Of a stretch of DNA of 64,000 nucleotides, positions 41,991-51,637 are shown piece after piece. The position numbers and the translations under genes are program-made. How positions within the stretch are numbered: the stretch's first letter is position 1; every line of letters starts with the position of its first letter. Source of the stretch: Chionoecetes opilio. Its lineage: Eukaryota > Arthropoda > Malacostraca > Decapoda > Majidae. The stretch covers positions 128,745 to 192,744 of the forward strand of contig JACEEZ010001188.1 in assembly GCA_016584305.1 (NCBI GenBank). The letters run 5' to 3'. The notes under the pieces are model-generated. The model was not told the origin of the DNA. It did no database searches and saw only the letters and a list, made by a program, of their open reading frames with translations.

Positions 41991-42007
41991 TAGGTGAGTA
42001 GAATGTA

Positions 42008-42330
42008 TCAAATTGGCGTTCTCGAAGACCCGAGTTCGATCCCAAGTGAGACCCATAAATCCACTTGAAATCTTTCTGCACCGTCGAGTGGCCTAAGAAC
42101 ACCCACAAGCCCTGTCCATTAACTCTACCTTTGACTGTGAGTGCATGGGAGGACACAGGGGGGCGGCATGAGCCTCTAATCACAGGCGTCACTATAACAA
42201 TTCTGCCTGCGCCACCACGGGCGAGGGCCAACCATCACAGCCCTCAAGTGAGCCTCCATGGCCTACCATCCCACCCCTGGAGCTCAGCTCACTGCCTACA
42301 CGCGCTATAGGCATAGGTGTGTGTAATAAT
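42008..42330 (+). mobile_element. tRNA-derived SINE, copy 4
   Basis: It begins near a B box GAGTTCGATCC (42032-42042) and continues with the shared body (GTGGCCTAAGAACACCCACA, then GGGGCGGCATGAGCCTCTAA), ending TGCCTACACGCGCTATAGGC. An AATAAATAAATAAA-type tail runs to about 42390. The A box is degraded. Confidence 0.8.
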
Positions 42331-42537
42331 AAATAAATAAATAAAAAAAATAAAAATAATAATAATAATAAAAAAAAAATAAAAAAACTTTGTCTTTGCC
42401 ATGCCGAGTTATTTCAAATTCCGAGTTATACAGTGCCGAGTTATAAGGGTTTTACTGTACTCTCATCAAAATTGAATTTACAGTTTCGGCTACGCAAAAC
42501 AGACAGACAGATACACAGACACACGGCTACTCCTATA

Positions 42538-42605
<68 letters not shown>

Positions 42606-42609
42606 TATA
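42538..42609. repeat. (TA)n microsatellite
   Basis: TA array of about 70 bases immediately left of the Tig-C end. Confidence 0.97.
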
Positions 42610-43418
42610 CAGTCAAACCTGATATAACGGACCTCGATGTAACGAACTTCGGATGTAACGGACTCCATTTGCGTGATTTTTTTTGTTTTGTGTGTTTTTT
42701 TGTTTTGTTGCATATTAAACCGCTTATCGATGCTCAAATTGTCAACTTAACATTATTGTATTATTTTCTCATTTTACTTTGGAATGCTTGGGTTTTAAGG
42801 AGTTTTGATGTATCACATATTAAGATATAATATTATAAGGAAGGAGCCTGTGTTGCTAGTTATTTAGTGGTAGAAGGTGTGTATTGTTTAAAATAGTGAC
42901 TATTAGTGTTATGGCGTGGCCGCTGCTACGTCTCCCTGTCACCTCAACACCCTAAATCACCCTTATCTAAGGTGACACGCAGTGCTACACTGACCTAAAT
43001 AGTGACAGTGTATAGAACTGCACTTCACAACCATATAATATATATAATAATGAGCATTAATCATGATAATAAGCAATACCTTTGGAAGCCACGGCTGAAT
43101 CTGGCTCGTAGTAATTTGTTTACTTTTCACTAGAGCTTGAGCTTGACTAGCTACACGGTCTGGTTGTGTTTGTGATTATTTCTCATTTATTTCACGTGTA
43201 GGATCGGACCAAATTCAGCATGTAGTGCCAGTCACTGTTTACCTCCCAACATAGCTACACAGTCTGGTTGTGTTTGTGATTATTTCTCATTTATTTCACA
43301 ATTTTTCCGTTTTTTTCATATATTTTTCCCCCCTTGGGAAAATACCCTCGCTATAACGGACAATCGGCTTTAATGGACCACTCCTCCCCCCCCTTTAGTC
43401 CGTTATATCGAGGTTTGA

Positions 43419-43431
<13 letters not shown>
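42610..43431 (-). mobile_element. Tig-C MITE, copy 2, 822 bp
   Basis: The ends are CAGTCAAACCTGATATAACG and the complement of ATATCGAGGTTTGACTG. The interior matches 1612-2412 in reverse orientation. It lies between two (TA)n arrays. Confidence 0.92.
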
Positions 43432-43453
<22 letters not shown>

Positions 43454-43456
<3 letters not shown>

Positions 43457-45847
43457 GCCTCCCTCATTTAACGCATGAGTTACGTTCTTGGGAAATCGTG
43501 CGTTAAGTGAAAATGCGTTAAACGAATTCCATTTTCCCATTGACTCCCATTATATAAGTCGAGATACGTTCTTACGAAAAAAAATCACAACCTAACCCTC
43601 TCATAAAATGCAGTCATACATTAATTTGTGAGCATAGACATATGAAATATAATTAATATTAAAGTTAAATGATATATAGAAGTTGTACTCACTATATAGA
43701 AGAATACTTGAGGCTTGAGGTGACAAAGATGGTGGCTGGGGGGTGTCGGCAGAGTTACTGGGGTGAGGTGGGGGCATCATCGTCGGAAGACGTAGAAGTA
43801 GAGCTGGCTGGTGATGTTGCAGCAGGTTTAGTGAAGAATGATGTTATAGTTGTCTGTTGTGCTTGGTGGACTTTTTCTTGATGAAGCATCTTGTAGGCAG
43901 TGAGAGCACTTCTGACTGTGTTTTCAAATTTGAGACTGCGTTCACGGTTGGGATCGTTATTCACAATGTCATGAATGCCACTTTCAAATTTGGAGATAAC
44001 ATCAGCTAAGATCTTCCTAGTTAAGTGAAGCTGCGGCTCTGGGTCATCTTCCTCTGCAGTTTCCTCCTCTAGTGCTCTGACTTGTTCGATGGCCATTAAG
44101 TCTTCGTTGCTGAGTTCCTCATCATGAGATGCCAACAGCTCAACAATATCTTCTTCTCCCACTTCGTCCATACCAGCTGTATGTGCAAGGTTAACAATTT
44201 CTCGCACGACAGGAGTTGGTTCAGGAAAACCTTTAAAGTTGTGGACACATTCTGGCCACAATTTCTTCCAAACAGCATTCATATTGGATGGTGTGACCTC
44301 ATCCCAGGATTCAGCAATGTTGTCAATAGCATTCTTGATGTTGAATTCCTTCCAAAATTGACGAATGGAGAGATTTTCGTCAGCGTCCACAGCATTAATC
44401 ATTTTTCTGAAGGTACGACGGAGATAATAAGCTTTAAAGGTGGCAATTGCCCCTTGGTCCATTGGTTGGATTAGTGATGTGGTGTTTTTTGGTAAAAATT
44501 CCACTCGAATGTGTTCAGACAAGTCAGAAAGGTTGTTAGGGTGGGTGGGGGCGTTGTCAAGGAGCAGCAGTGCATTGTGAGCAATATTCTTCCTCCTACA
44601 GTAGCGCTCCACAGCAGGGCAAAAATAATTGGTGAACCAATCCTGGAATATGTATTGGTTGGTCCACGCTTTTTTGCTAGAGCGGTAAATGACTGGCAGA
44701 CATTCCTTAGCATGACCCTTTAAGGCCCGAGGGTTTTTTGAATAGCCAATGAGGAGCGTCTTTAGCTTGAAATCACCCTCTGCATTGCCACCAACCAGCA
44801 GTGACACTCTATCCTTGGAGGCTTTATGACCTGGTGCTTTCTTCTCCTCCCTGGATATCACTGTCCTCTTTGGCATTCTCTTCCAGTAGAGTCCAGTTTC
44901 ATCAAAGTTGAACACTTGGTCTGCTGTGTACCCCCCGTCCTCGATAATTTTCTTGAGCACTGGCAGATAAGCCTGAGCAGCTTCTTTGTCAGCCGACGCT
45001 GCCTCCCCAGACTGTGTTACCGAGTGCAGATGATTCCTGTTCTTGAACCTTTCCAACCAGCCCTTGCTTGCATTGAATGGTGGAGGAGCAGCAGCTCCAC
45101 TAGGTCCAGCACTTGCCTCATCCTTAGCCAATAAATCATCATAAAGTGAGCGAGCTTTTTCCTGCATCAAGATGTTCGTCATTGGCGAGTCATCCCGGCT
45201 GCACATGTCGTCCACCCATAATGCCAACAGTCTTTCCATCTCTTCCATGATAGGTGGACGATGCCTTGTAGCTAACTTCGCTGTCAACGGAGTAGCATTC
45301 TTCGCACTTGATTTAATTTTGTCCTTGTCCTTCTTAATTGTCACCACAGTCGACGGAGCAAGGTTGAACAAATTCGCGATGTCTTTCAATCGCATCCCTT
45401 CATCACTTTTCTTCAACACTTCTAATTTAGTTTCTAAATTTATAGATTTTCTACACTTTTTAGGCTTAGGAGCACTAGCACTACCACTAGCAACACGCTT
45501 AGTAGACATTATGCAGTCGTTTCACTCGATAATGGACGATATAACAGAAGCACTGGAAATCCACTGTTTATCTGTACCGCCCAAAACGTAAACAAACCAT
45601 ACGGGGGGGAAGCTGAGCTGTGCTGCTTGTTCGTTGGTTCTTTTACAGGGTAGTATATTCATAAATATATTTTATTTGTGGGTTGTTGTACATTTTCTTC
45701 TTTTTATCATTTTTTGCATATTTTATTGTCGTAAATTTGTGCGTAACTTCGAATTTTTTATATGTTAATCGATTTTTGGTATACAAAAGTTTTGTGCGTA
45801 ACTCTGAAATTGCGTTAATCGAACCTGCGTTATACGAGGGATGAGTG
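43454..45847 (-). mobile_element. Tig-K, full-length Tigger transposon, 2.39 kb
   Basis: The inverted ends CACGCCTCCCTCATTTAACG and CACTCATCCCTCGTATAACG (complement of the right end) are bordered by TA within (TA)n. The word GCGTTAA or TAACGCA recurs at both ends. The single intact transposase gene (43755-45509, minus) has 300-bp 3' and 338-bp 5' flanks. Length, ends and gene layout are those of an autonomous Tigger. It is the only element in the window with an unbroken transposase. Confidence 0.92.
43755..45509 (-). CDS. Tigger (pogo/jerky-like) transposase, intact, 584 aa
   Basis: This is a cut-and-paste DNA transposase of the pogo/Tigger branch of Tc1/mariner, expected to act in the nucleus on the Tig-K ends. 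Residues about 22-66 (SINLETKLEVLKKSDEGMRL, then KDIANLFNLAPSTVVTIKKD) form the CENP-B_N/psq helix-turn-helix. Residues about 88-170 (MEEMERLLALWVDDM to KGWLERFKNRNHL) form the second, Tc5/CENPB-type DNA-binding domain. The DDE_1 catalytic core carries Asp in FNFDETGLYW, LLLDNAPTHP and IQPMDQGAIATFK, with 32 residues between the last two. A Glu/Asp-rich tail follows, then QTTITSFFTKP, a match to the PCNA-interacting box, and a Ser/Thr-rich end. Length is normal for the family. The ATG at 45509 is followed by a basic stretch typical of the family. No stop or frameshift is present, so it may be young or under selection. Confidence 0.93.
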   Translation of the reverse strand: MSTKRVASGSASAPKPKKCRKSINLETKLEVLKKSDEGMRLKDIANLFNLAPSTVVTIKKDKDKIKSSAKNATPLTAKLATRHRPPIMEEMERLLALWVDDMCSRDDSPMTNILMQEKARSLYDDLLAKDEASAGPSGAAAPPPFNASKGWLERFKNRNHLHSVTQSGEAASADKEAAQAYLPVLKKIIEDGGYTADQVFNFDETGLYWKRMPKRTVISREEKKAPGHKASKDRVSLLVGGNAEGDFKLKTLLIGYSKNPRALKGHAKECLPVIYRSSKKAWTNQYIFQDWFTNYFCPAVERYCRRKNIAHNALLLLDNAPTHPNNLSDLSEHIRVEFLPKNTTSLIQPMDQGAIATFKAYYLRRTFRKMINAVDADENLSIRQFWKEFNIKNAIDNIAESWDEVTPSNMNAVWKKLWPECVHNFKGFPEPTPVVREIVNLAHTAGMDEVGEEDIVELLASHDEELSNEDLMAIEQVRALEEETAEEDDPEPQLHLTRKILADVISKFESGIHDIVNNDPNRERSLKFENTVRSALTAYKMLHQEKVHQAQQTTITSFFTKPAATSPASSTSTSSDDDAPTSPQ

Positions 45848-45857
45848 TATATATATA

Positions 45858-46279
45858 CAGGAGAACCTCGTTTATCCGGCACCCACGGGGGGGAGCGCAT
45901 GCCGGATAACTCATTTTGCCGTTGTTTTGAGAGTTACTCTTATGGAATCCCCCCCCAATTTTTTTTTTTTTTTTTCCCATCACAAGGAACCGGCCAAGGG
46001 CACAACAAAAATGGGTAACACAAAGCCCGCTTAGTTGCCAGTCCCTATAAAGAAGACAGTCAGAGAATAAAATAAAAAAGTGGGGTGAGCCAATTTAGTT
46101 CGGGAGGTGTCTTGTTACTCTTCTTTTGAAAAGATGTAAGTCATAGGAAAGTGGAAAAACAGAAACAGGAAGAGAGTTCCAGAGTTTATCAGTGGGGAAA
46201 AAAAAAAAAAAGCCTGGGTCGATTAGTGCCGTTGTTTTGAGGCTGCCGTTGTTTTGAATGCCGGTTAAACGAGGTTCTC

Positions 46280-46282
<3 letters not shown>
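45858..46282. mobile_element. Tig-J MITE, 425 bp
   Basis: The ends are CAGGAGAACCTCGTTTATCC and CAGGAGAACCTCGTTTAACC (complement of the right end) with TA on both sides. GCCGTTGTTTTGA occurs once near the left end and twice near the right. The interior (46060-46190) looks like captured foreign sequence and is non-coding. Confidence 0.9.
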
Positions 46283-46337
<55 letters not shown>

Positions 46338-46343
46338 TATATA
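46283..46343. repeat. (TA)n microsatellite
   Basis: TA array with one AATA interruption, separating Tig-J and Tig-A. Confidence 0.97.
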
Positions 46344-46365
46344 CAGGGAGGTCCCAAAGATACGA

Positions 46366-47121
46366 ACATGTTACCCTTTTTAGTATGGTTATTTTACGGG
46401 TAACGGGTTCACACCATGTTGATACTGGTTACTAACCTGTAAGGGTGATTGCCGGATGATGCCCTCTTGACGGGCAGGTAACTTGCTTCGTTGCCCAGAG
46501 GTACACATCAATAAAGTGGTATGAGCTAAACGTGGTCGAGCGGTCTTTACGTAATTTATAAGTATTCTTTTAGTGCCAAAGGATTCGAGTAAGACAATAT
46601 ACTACAAACGATATATATTATATATATATATGTACACTTGTGAAGGTTTATACATTAAGTAATGTCACGGGGTTCTTTACAATGGCCAATGAAACTAATG
46701 TCTAATAGACAGAGCCAGAACAGTTAATGTCGTGACAAGGCACTCACACACCTCCCGGGTGTGGAGTGCACACAGACACACAGGAAGGTGTGTCGTGAGT
46801 TGGAGCGCAAGCTAACGCGTCTCCTGTAGCTCTCTGTGTTCTGTCCCCTCTCCGGCTTAGTTGCAGCATATGAGGAAAGCTGCCCGGAAGCTGTTGTTCC
46901 GGTGAGCCGGTGAGCTTACGTCGTCGGTTTATGTCGTGCTTCCCAAGACCAGGCTATCCATGTCATCATGATGGGATGGCGTGGCTGCTTGGGTCAGCAT
47001 AATGTCATCAAAAGGTGGCAGTAACTCAGCACGACAGGCGGCGGTACAAGACACACAGACACTCAGACATCCTGTATTAGTATCGATTAACACATACATA
47101 TAATATAACCAGTACGCTAAT
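46366..47121. mobile_element. Probable solo LTR in Tig-A
   Basis: A ~756-bp insertion starts TGTTACCCTTTTTAGTATGG and ends near ACGCTAATA, flanked by AACA on both sides (46362-46365 and 47122-47126). The Tig-A consensus has this place uninterrupted (GATACGAGCAGTTAGG). TG at the start, an AATAAA (46510) and a TATA-rich stretch (46610-46630) fit an LTR, but the end is TA rather than CA, so borders and superfamily are uncertain. No internal retroelement coding exists. Confidence 0.5.
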
Positions 47122-47552
47122 AAACAGTTAGGTTCCACCTGGCATACTCGTAAAGCAAAATCTCGTATAACGAAACACATAACTAATGGTAAAATATAAG
47201 TTTGGTTCCAGGACCCCATCAATTAAAAAAAACCCGTCTTTTTCAAGCTAAAATATACTATAGCAAACACAACAAACACACAGCGTCTATATTACCCACA
47301 CTGTACTACCTATTCTGTAGGAAAAGCATTCTGAAAGAGAAAATAGCACACAAAGTAACATAACTGCACATTAATTAAACATAAAACATGCATAACACTC
47401 ACAAGTGGTAATGTTGTGTGGGGAGACAGGAAGCTGGCAAGTAGCCAGCTGAGAGTCTCTGTTTTCTCTCTCCGAAGCTCGAGAGAAAACAGGGGTGACT
47501 GCGTTTGCAGGGATGACTGGGTTAGAGTTCTTCCTCCTCCCCTTATCACTTG

Positions 47553-48542
47553 AGCTCCCTTCACACATTCCATAATCGAGCCACGATAGCGCCACCAATT
47601 TGATTATTGACGCTATCGTGAAATTTGTCCACGATAAACGCAGACCACGATAGCCTCACAACAATGTCACGCTGCCTGTACGTATGTGTCATGACGGTCG
47701 TAAGATAGTCACGATGGAGTCATGACAGCTGTAAGACAATGTCACGAATGGAAAATCAACGGTCATTTTGTCATCACGATAGAGTTACGATAACCACGAC
47801 AGTGCCATGAACGTATCACGATAGCGTCAAGAGCCATGCCTCATGCAACATGCCTCACACGTGGGTGTGTGTTGCCATGGTGATGGAGAAGGAAGGGGCC
47901 GGGGCTAGAGATGAAGGTGGGAGAAACAGGGTTGTGTTGGTAATGGAGAAGGGGGGAAACAGGGGAGGGGGGCTGTAATAAAGAAGGGGGTGTTGGTGGG
48001 GAAACGGGGGGGGGGGATGGAGAAGGTGTTGTTGGGGATGTGAGTGGTTAAAACGGGGTGGATCCACCACCCACCTCCTACTCCCTAGCCCCTTCCCCCA
48101 TCACCACGTGGTCATGGGAGTAGTGGGGGGGTGGCATCACCACGTGATCATGGGAGTAGGGGGAAGGGAGTAGAGGGTGGGTGGAGGTGAATGAGAAAGG
48201 GGGGAGAAGGCGGAAGGGGGTGGAAAATAGGGGGGGGAGGTAGGATTGAAGTCGAGCGTAACGGTTTCTTATCATCACGATAGACATTAGACGATCCCGG
48301 TAGTGTCATGAAGCTTCTACATAGATAACGATAGCGTCACGATAGACTTACGATAGCGCTGCGTTGGGTACAAAAATCGGGGAGCTTCCCGATTTTTTAG
48401 GGTACGCACTAACTTTTCGTGGCCTTGGCCGAGCGCGTCACGAGCGTCACGATCGGTCTCGATGGACCCATAACCAAGACCATGACGGTGCTGCGCATTG
48501 CATTGTTGGCGCGTTCGTGGTTCCATTATGGACTGTGTGAAG
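47553..48542. mobile_element. MITE-S, about 990 bp, 38-bp inverted ends
   Basis: Left TCCCTTCACACATTCCATAA (then TCGAGCCACGATAGCGCC) and the complement of the right, CTCTTCACACAGTCCATAAT (then GGAACCACGAACGCGCC), match over about 38 bases. The interrupted Tig-A site CACTTGGGGAAG (4812) reads CACTTG on the left and TTGGGGAAG on the right, a 3-bp TTG duplication. The interior repeats CACGATAGCGTCA-like words at least eight times in both orientations and has a G-rich low-complexity middle (47930-48040). A 3-bp TSD suggests Harbinger or CACTA, but there is no transposase. Confidence 0.65.
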
Positions 48543-48811
48543 AGGTTGGGGAAGAGGAAAGATCCTCGGTGCTGCCGCGTGATACAATAGACTCGAGAGG
48601 GTAGGGTAGGTAAGGGACAAGGGAGGGGTGCGCAGACCTCTTCCACTGCCCTCAAACTCGTCTCTGCGCATCTGAATCATTGTACATCGTCCAGGATGTG
48701 AATTTTTGTAGGCCACATTATCGTACCAAGCCACAAGAATTATCATATTTTCAGATTGATTATCGTACAACCTTAGGTAAAATCATATAGTCAGTAAATG
48801 ACTTTATAATT

Positions 48812-49112
48812 TTAGTAAATAACTTGTAATTTACTTTAGTAAATAACTTGTAATTTACTTTAGTAAATAACATGTAATTTACTTTAGTAAATAACTTTTA
48901 ACTTACTTTAGTAAATAACTTGTAATTTACTTTAGTAAATAACATGTAATTTACTTTAGTAAATAACTTTTAATTTACTTTAGTAAATAACTTGTAATCT
49001 ACTTTAGTAAATAACATGTAATTTACTTTAGTAAATAACTTGTAATTTACTTTAGTAAATAACTTGTAACTTACTTTAGTAAATAACATGTAATTTACTT
49101 TAGTAAATAACT
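48812..49112 (+). repeat. 24-bp minisatellite, 13 units
   Basis: The unit TTAGTAAATAACTTGTAATT (plus TACT) repeats 13 times. It has internal dyad symmetry (AGTAAAT and ATTTACT). Units differ at one spot (CTTG, CATG, CTTT), and the order CTTG-CATG-CTTT recurs, giving a 72-bp higher order. The sister MITE at 40715-40765 has only two units. Confidence 0.95.
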
Positions 49113-49503
49113 TGGTAATTTTACTCACCCCAGTTTGAAGGTCGTAGCATTGGATTATTATCGATCTCGTATATTGAAAATAGACCCAAATTTACACATC
49201 TCGTATCATCGGATTCTCGTATACTGAATGCTCGTATAACGGGACCTCCCTGTATATATATATATTTATACAGTCAAACCTTGGGTTTCGAACGTCTCAC
49301 TTTTTGAACAAATCGGTTCACGAACAGAATTTAAAACTCATAATTGCACCGGATGCCGTTCGATAACTTGGTTGCTGAACACGGGTCAGTCACGCCGCGG
49401 CCCTCACTCGGAGAACATCCACTCCGAACTCTTCTTTGATTTTGACGATTTTTCATGTGTTGTGCATTATTTCTTCTATTTTTTGTATTCCATAAGCCAC
49501 CAT

Positions 49504-51091
49504 CAATCAATCATTGGGGGCATACGCCGGGAGGCGCGTCGCCTCGCCCACCCTACGACGCCACTCCCGAGGGTCACCACGCGCGAGTTCCCATGCAGGC
49601 TCCTTTCCCATACCAAGCAGCTCTCGACAAGAAACATCAACTTGCCCCAGCCACGAGCCTTGTGGGCGCCCCCTTGGCCTCCTCCACGCTGGATTGTCTC
49701 TTACAGATACAACCCGATGGGCAGGATCGGTTTCAGGGTAGCGTGCCACATGCCCATATAGCCGCAGTTGGCGCTGACGGACTATGCAGGTAATAGGCCT
49801 CGATTCAGTTTCACGGTGCAATCGCTGATTTGACACGTAATCATCCCAGCGATACCCCATGATTCTACGAAGACACTTATTACCAAAGGCATTGATTCGT
49901 CTCTTCAAGTCACTATTTAGTGTCCATTTCTCACAACCATAGAGTAAGACAGGGATCACAAGCGATTTGAAGATCCAGATCTTTGTCCTCCTGCACAGGT
50001 ACCGACAACGCCAAATACTCCCGCTGAGCGAGTCCATAACACCGTGGGCTATGCCAATCCGCCGTAAGACTTCTTGACGTGACCCGCCGTCATTATGGAC
50101 TGCGCTACCAAGGTATGTAAAACTAGATCTCAATGTCCTCGCCACATGCATGAACAGACTGTACTGCTTCATCTAGTAAGTCTCCAAACACCTGGACCTT
50201 GGTCTTGAGCCAGGAGACCTCAAGTCCCAAAGGCTTTGCCTCCTCGTGCAGCGCCTCGAGAGCCATCACCAGGACCTCCAGCGACTCAGCAAAGATTACT
50301 GCATCATCGGCAAAAACAAGATCAGTGATCTTGGTGTTGCCAACGGATGCTCCACAATCACTTTGATCTACAACCTTGTCCAATACCCAGTCCATACAAG
50401 CGTTGAAAAGTGATGGGGCAAGGACGCACCCTTGCCTCACTCCTGTATTCACAGGAAAGAAGCCGGATACACCTGCCCCACACTTCACAGCACTCTCAGT
50501 CCCAGAATACAGACCAGTTATCAAACCAATAGTCCTTGCAGGAATCCCTCGAAGTCGCAGAAGATCCCAGAGTGACTCACGATGCACTGAGTCAAACGCC
50601 TTCTTGAGATCAACATAGGCTGCAAGCATCCCCTGTCGAAACTCACGTCGGCGTTCCACCAGGACACGAAGCGCTAGGATACTTTCCGTTGTTGACTTAC
50701 CAGGCGTGAACCCAGACTGCTGAGGTCTCTGATGCTTCACCAGATTGCTGCGAATCCGTGTCAGCAATAGATGGGCAAGCACCTTGCCTGGTACGCTGAG
50801 CAGTGTAATACCGTGGTAATTGTTGCAGTCCTGACGGTCCCCTTTCCCTTTCCAGATAGGGACGACCAGCCCCCTTTTCCAGTCAGGAGGAATGGTACCT
50901 GATTGCCACACGGCAGTCAGGACAGCATGCAACCCGCGGATCATGGCCTCACCCCCAGCTTTGAGGAGCTCCGCACTGATATTACAAACACCAGCTGCCT
51001 TTCCACCCCTCAACTTTGCTACAGCCTCTCTGACTTCGTCAAGAGAGGGTGCGCTTTCGTCAATGGGAGGATCGGCATCCACTGCCTGTAA
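49504..51091 (-). mobile_element. RTE-like LINE, 5' truncated, 14-bp TSD
   Basis: CCATAAGCCACCAT flanks both sides (49490-49503 and 51092-51105) and occurs once in Tig-H copy 1 (38411-38424). On the minus strand it ends just after the ORF2 stop with TTGATTGATTGATGG, the very short 3' end with a TGAT-type repeat typical of RTE-clade elements. It is 5' truncated inside the RT start. Confidence 0.9.
49507..51082 (-). pseudogene. RTE-like reverse transcriptase, one frameshift
   Basis: The minus strand reads AKLRGGKAAGVCNISAELLK, WKRGLVVPIWKGKGDRQDCN, NYHGITLLSVPGKVLAHLLL, QSGFTPGKSTTESILALRVL, AYVDLKKAFDSVHRESLWDL, NTGVRQGCVLAPSLFNACMD and LVFADDAVIFAESLEVLVMA (catalytic FADD). After a frameshift near 50130 it continues SFTYLGSAVHNDGGSRQEVL, IFKSLVIPVLLYGCEKWTLN and RLYGHVARYPETDPAHRVVS. 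The rest of the element (endonuclease) is missing by 5' truncation. Only one frameshift and no internal stops suggest a fairly recent insertion. The clade is inferred from motif layout and the 3' end. Confidence 0.9.
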
Positions 51092-51637
51092 CCATAAGCC
51101 ACCATGGTACCTAAGAAAGCTAGTGAAAGCATAAAGGTGAAAAGCTTTAAGCTATAAGTTAGCTTTAAACTACAGTACCCTCCCGAGTTTCGCGCTTGCT
51201 TTCTTCACAAGGCATAGCGCGAAACTTGCGGATCGCGAAACTCGGGTATTGAAAACACTGTAAAAATGCTTATTTAGTCCGGTGCGAGGTGTACCTACCG
51301 TATTTTACAGCTTATAAGACTCACTTTTTCCCCCAAAAAATATCCTGAAAATGCCTCAAGCCCCTGTCCACCCAGCAGTGAATGGGTACCGGTGTTAGCC
51401 AAGGGTTTGTGACCCGCCTCCCGGGGTGGTGGCTTCGGCCAACACTACGTAGAGGAGAGGAGCTTGAGCTTGAGCTTGAATTGGGAGTCACCCAGCGGAT
51501 GCTGTCGGTGAGGCCTTTAGTCCGGCGTTCTCCCACACACGTATTCTGTCCTACGAACGATACTTGATCTTGATCTTGATAGTACAGGTGGCCTATTCTT
51601 CATAGGCCAGGCCTTTGAACCGGTGTTGCATAAAATA

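Larger units (their letters stand above)
41361..42457 (-). mobile_element. Tig-I, 1.1 kb, carrying a SINE
   Basis: The inverted ends are CAGTAAAAGCCTTATAACTC and the near-identical complement at the right, with TA on both sides. The word GCCGAGTTAT recurs three times at each end. The minus strand keeps a transposase C-terminus (41786-41990). A SINE copy (42008-42330) is inserted in or beside it. Confidence 0.88.
46344..49252. mobile_element. Tig-A, copy 2 (deletion derivative) with two nested elements
   Basis: The left end CAGGGAGGTCCCAAAGATAC and right end (complement CAGGGAGGTCCCGTTATACG) are bordered by TA. Its own segments are 46344-46365, 47122-47552 and 48543-49252. An internal deletion removed most of the transposase: TCCTCGGTGCTG (from the C-terminal coding end) joins CCGCGTGATACAATAGACTC of the leader. 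The same junction is present at 40456-40500, so the deletion predates both copies. It contains the expanded 24-bp minisatellite. Confidence 0.85.

Noticed and set aside
44124..45591. Several open frames on the plus strand opposite the Tig-K transposase (for example 45172-45591)
   Set aside because: They are shadows of a well-supported minus-strand transposase gene and have no recognisable content.
48812..49112. Regularly repeated 24-bp units resembling a CRISPR array
   Set aside because: The units are contiguous without unique spacers and lie in a eukaryotic transposon, so it is a minisatellite.
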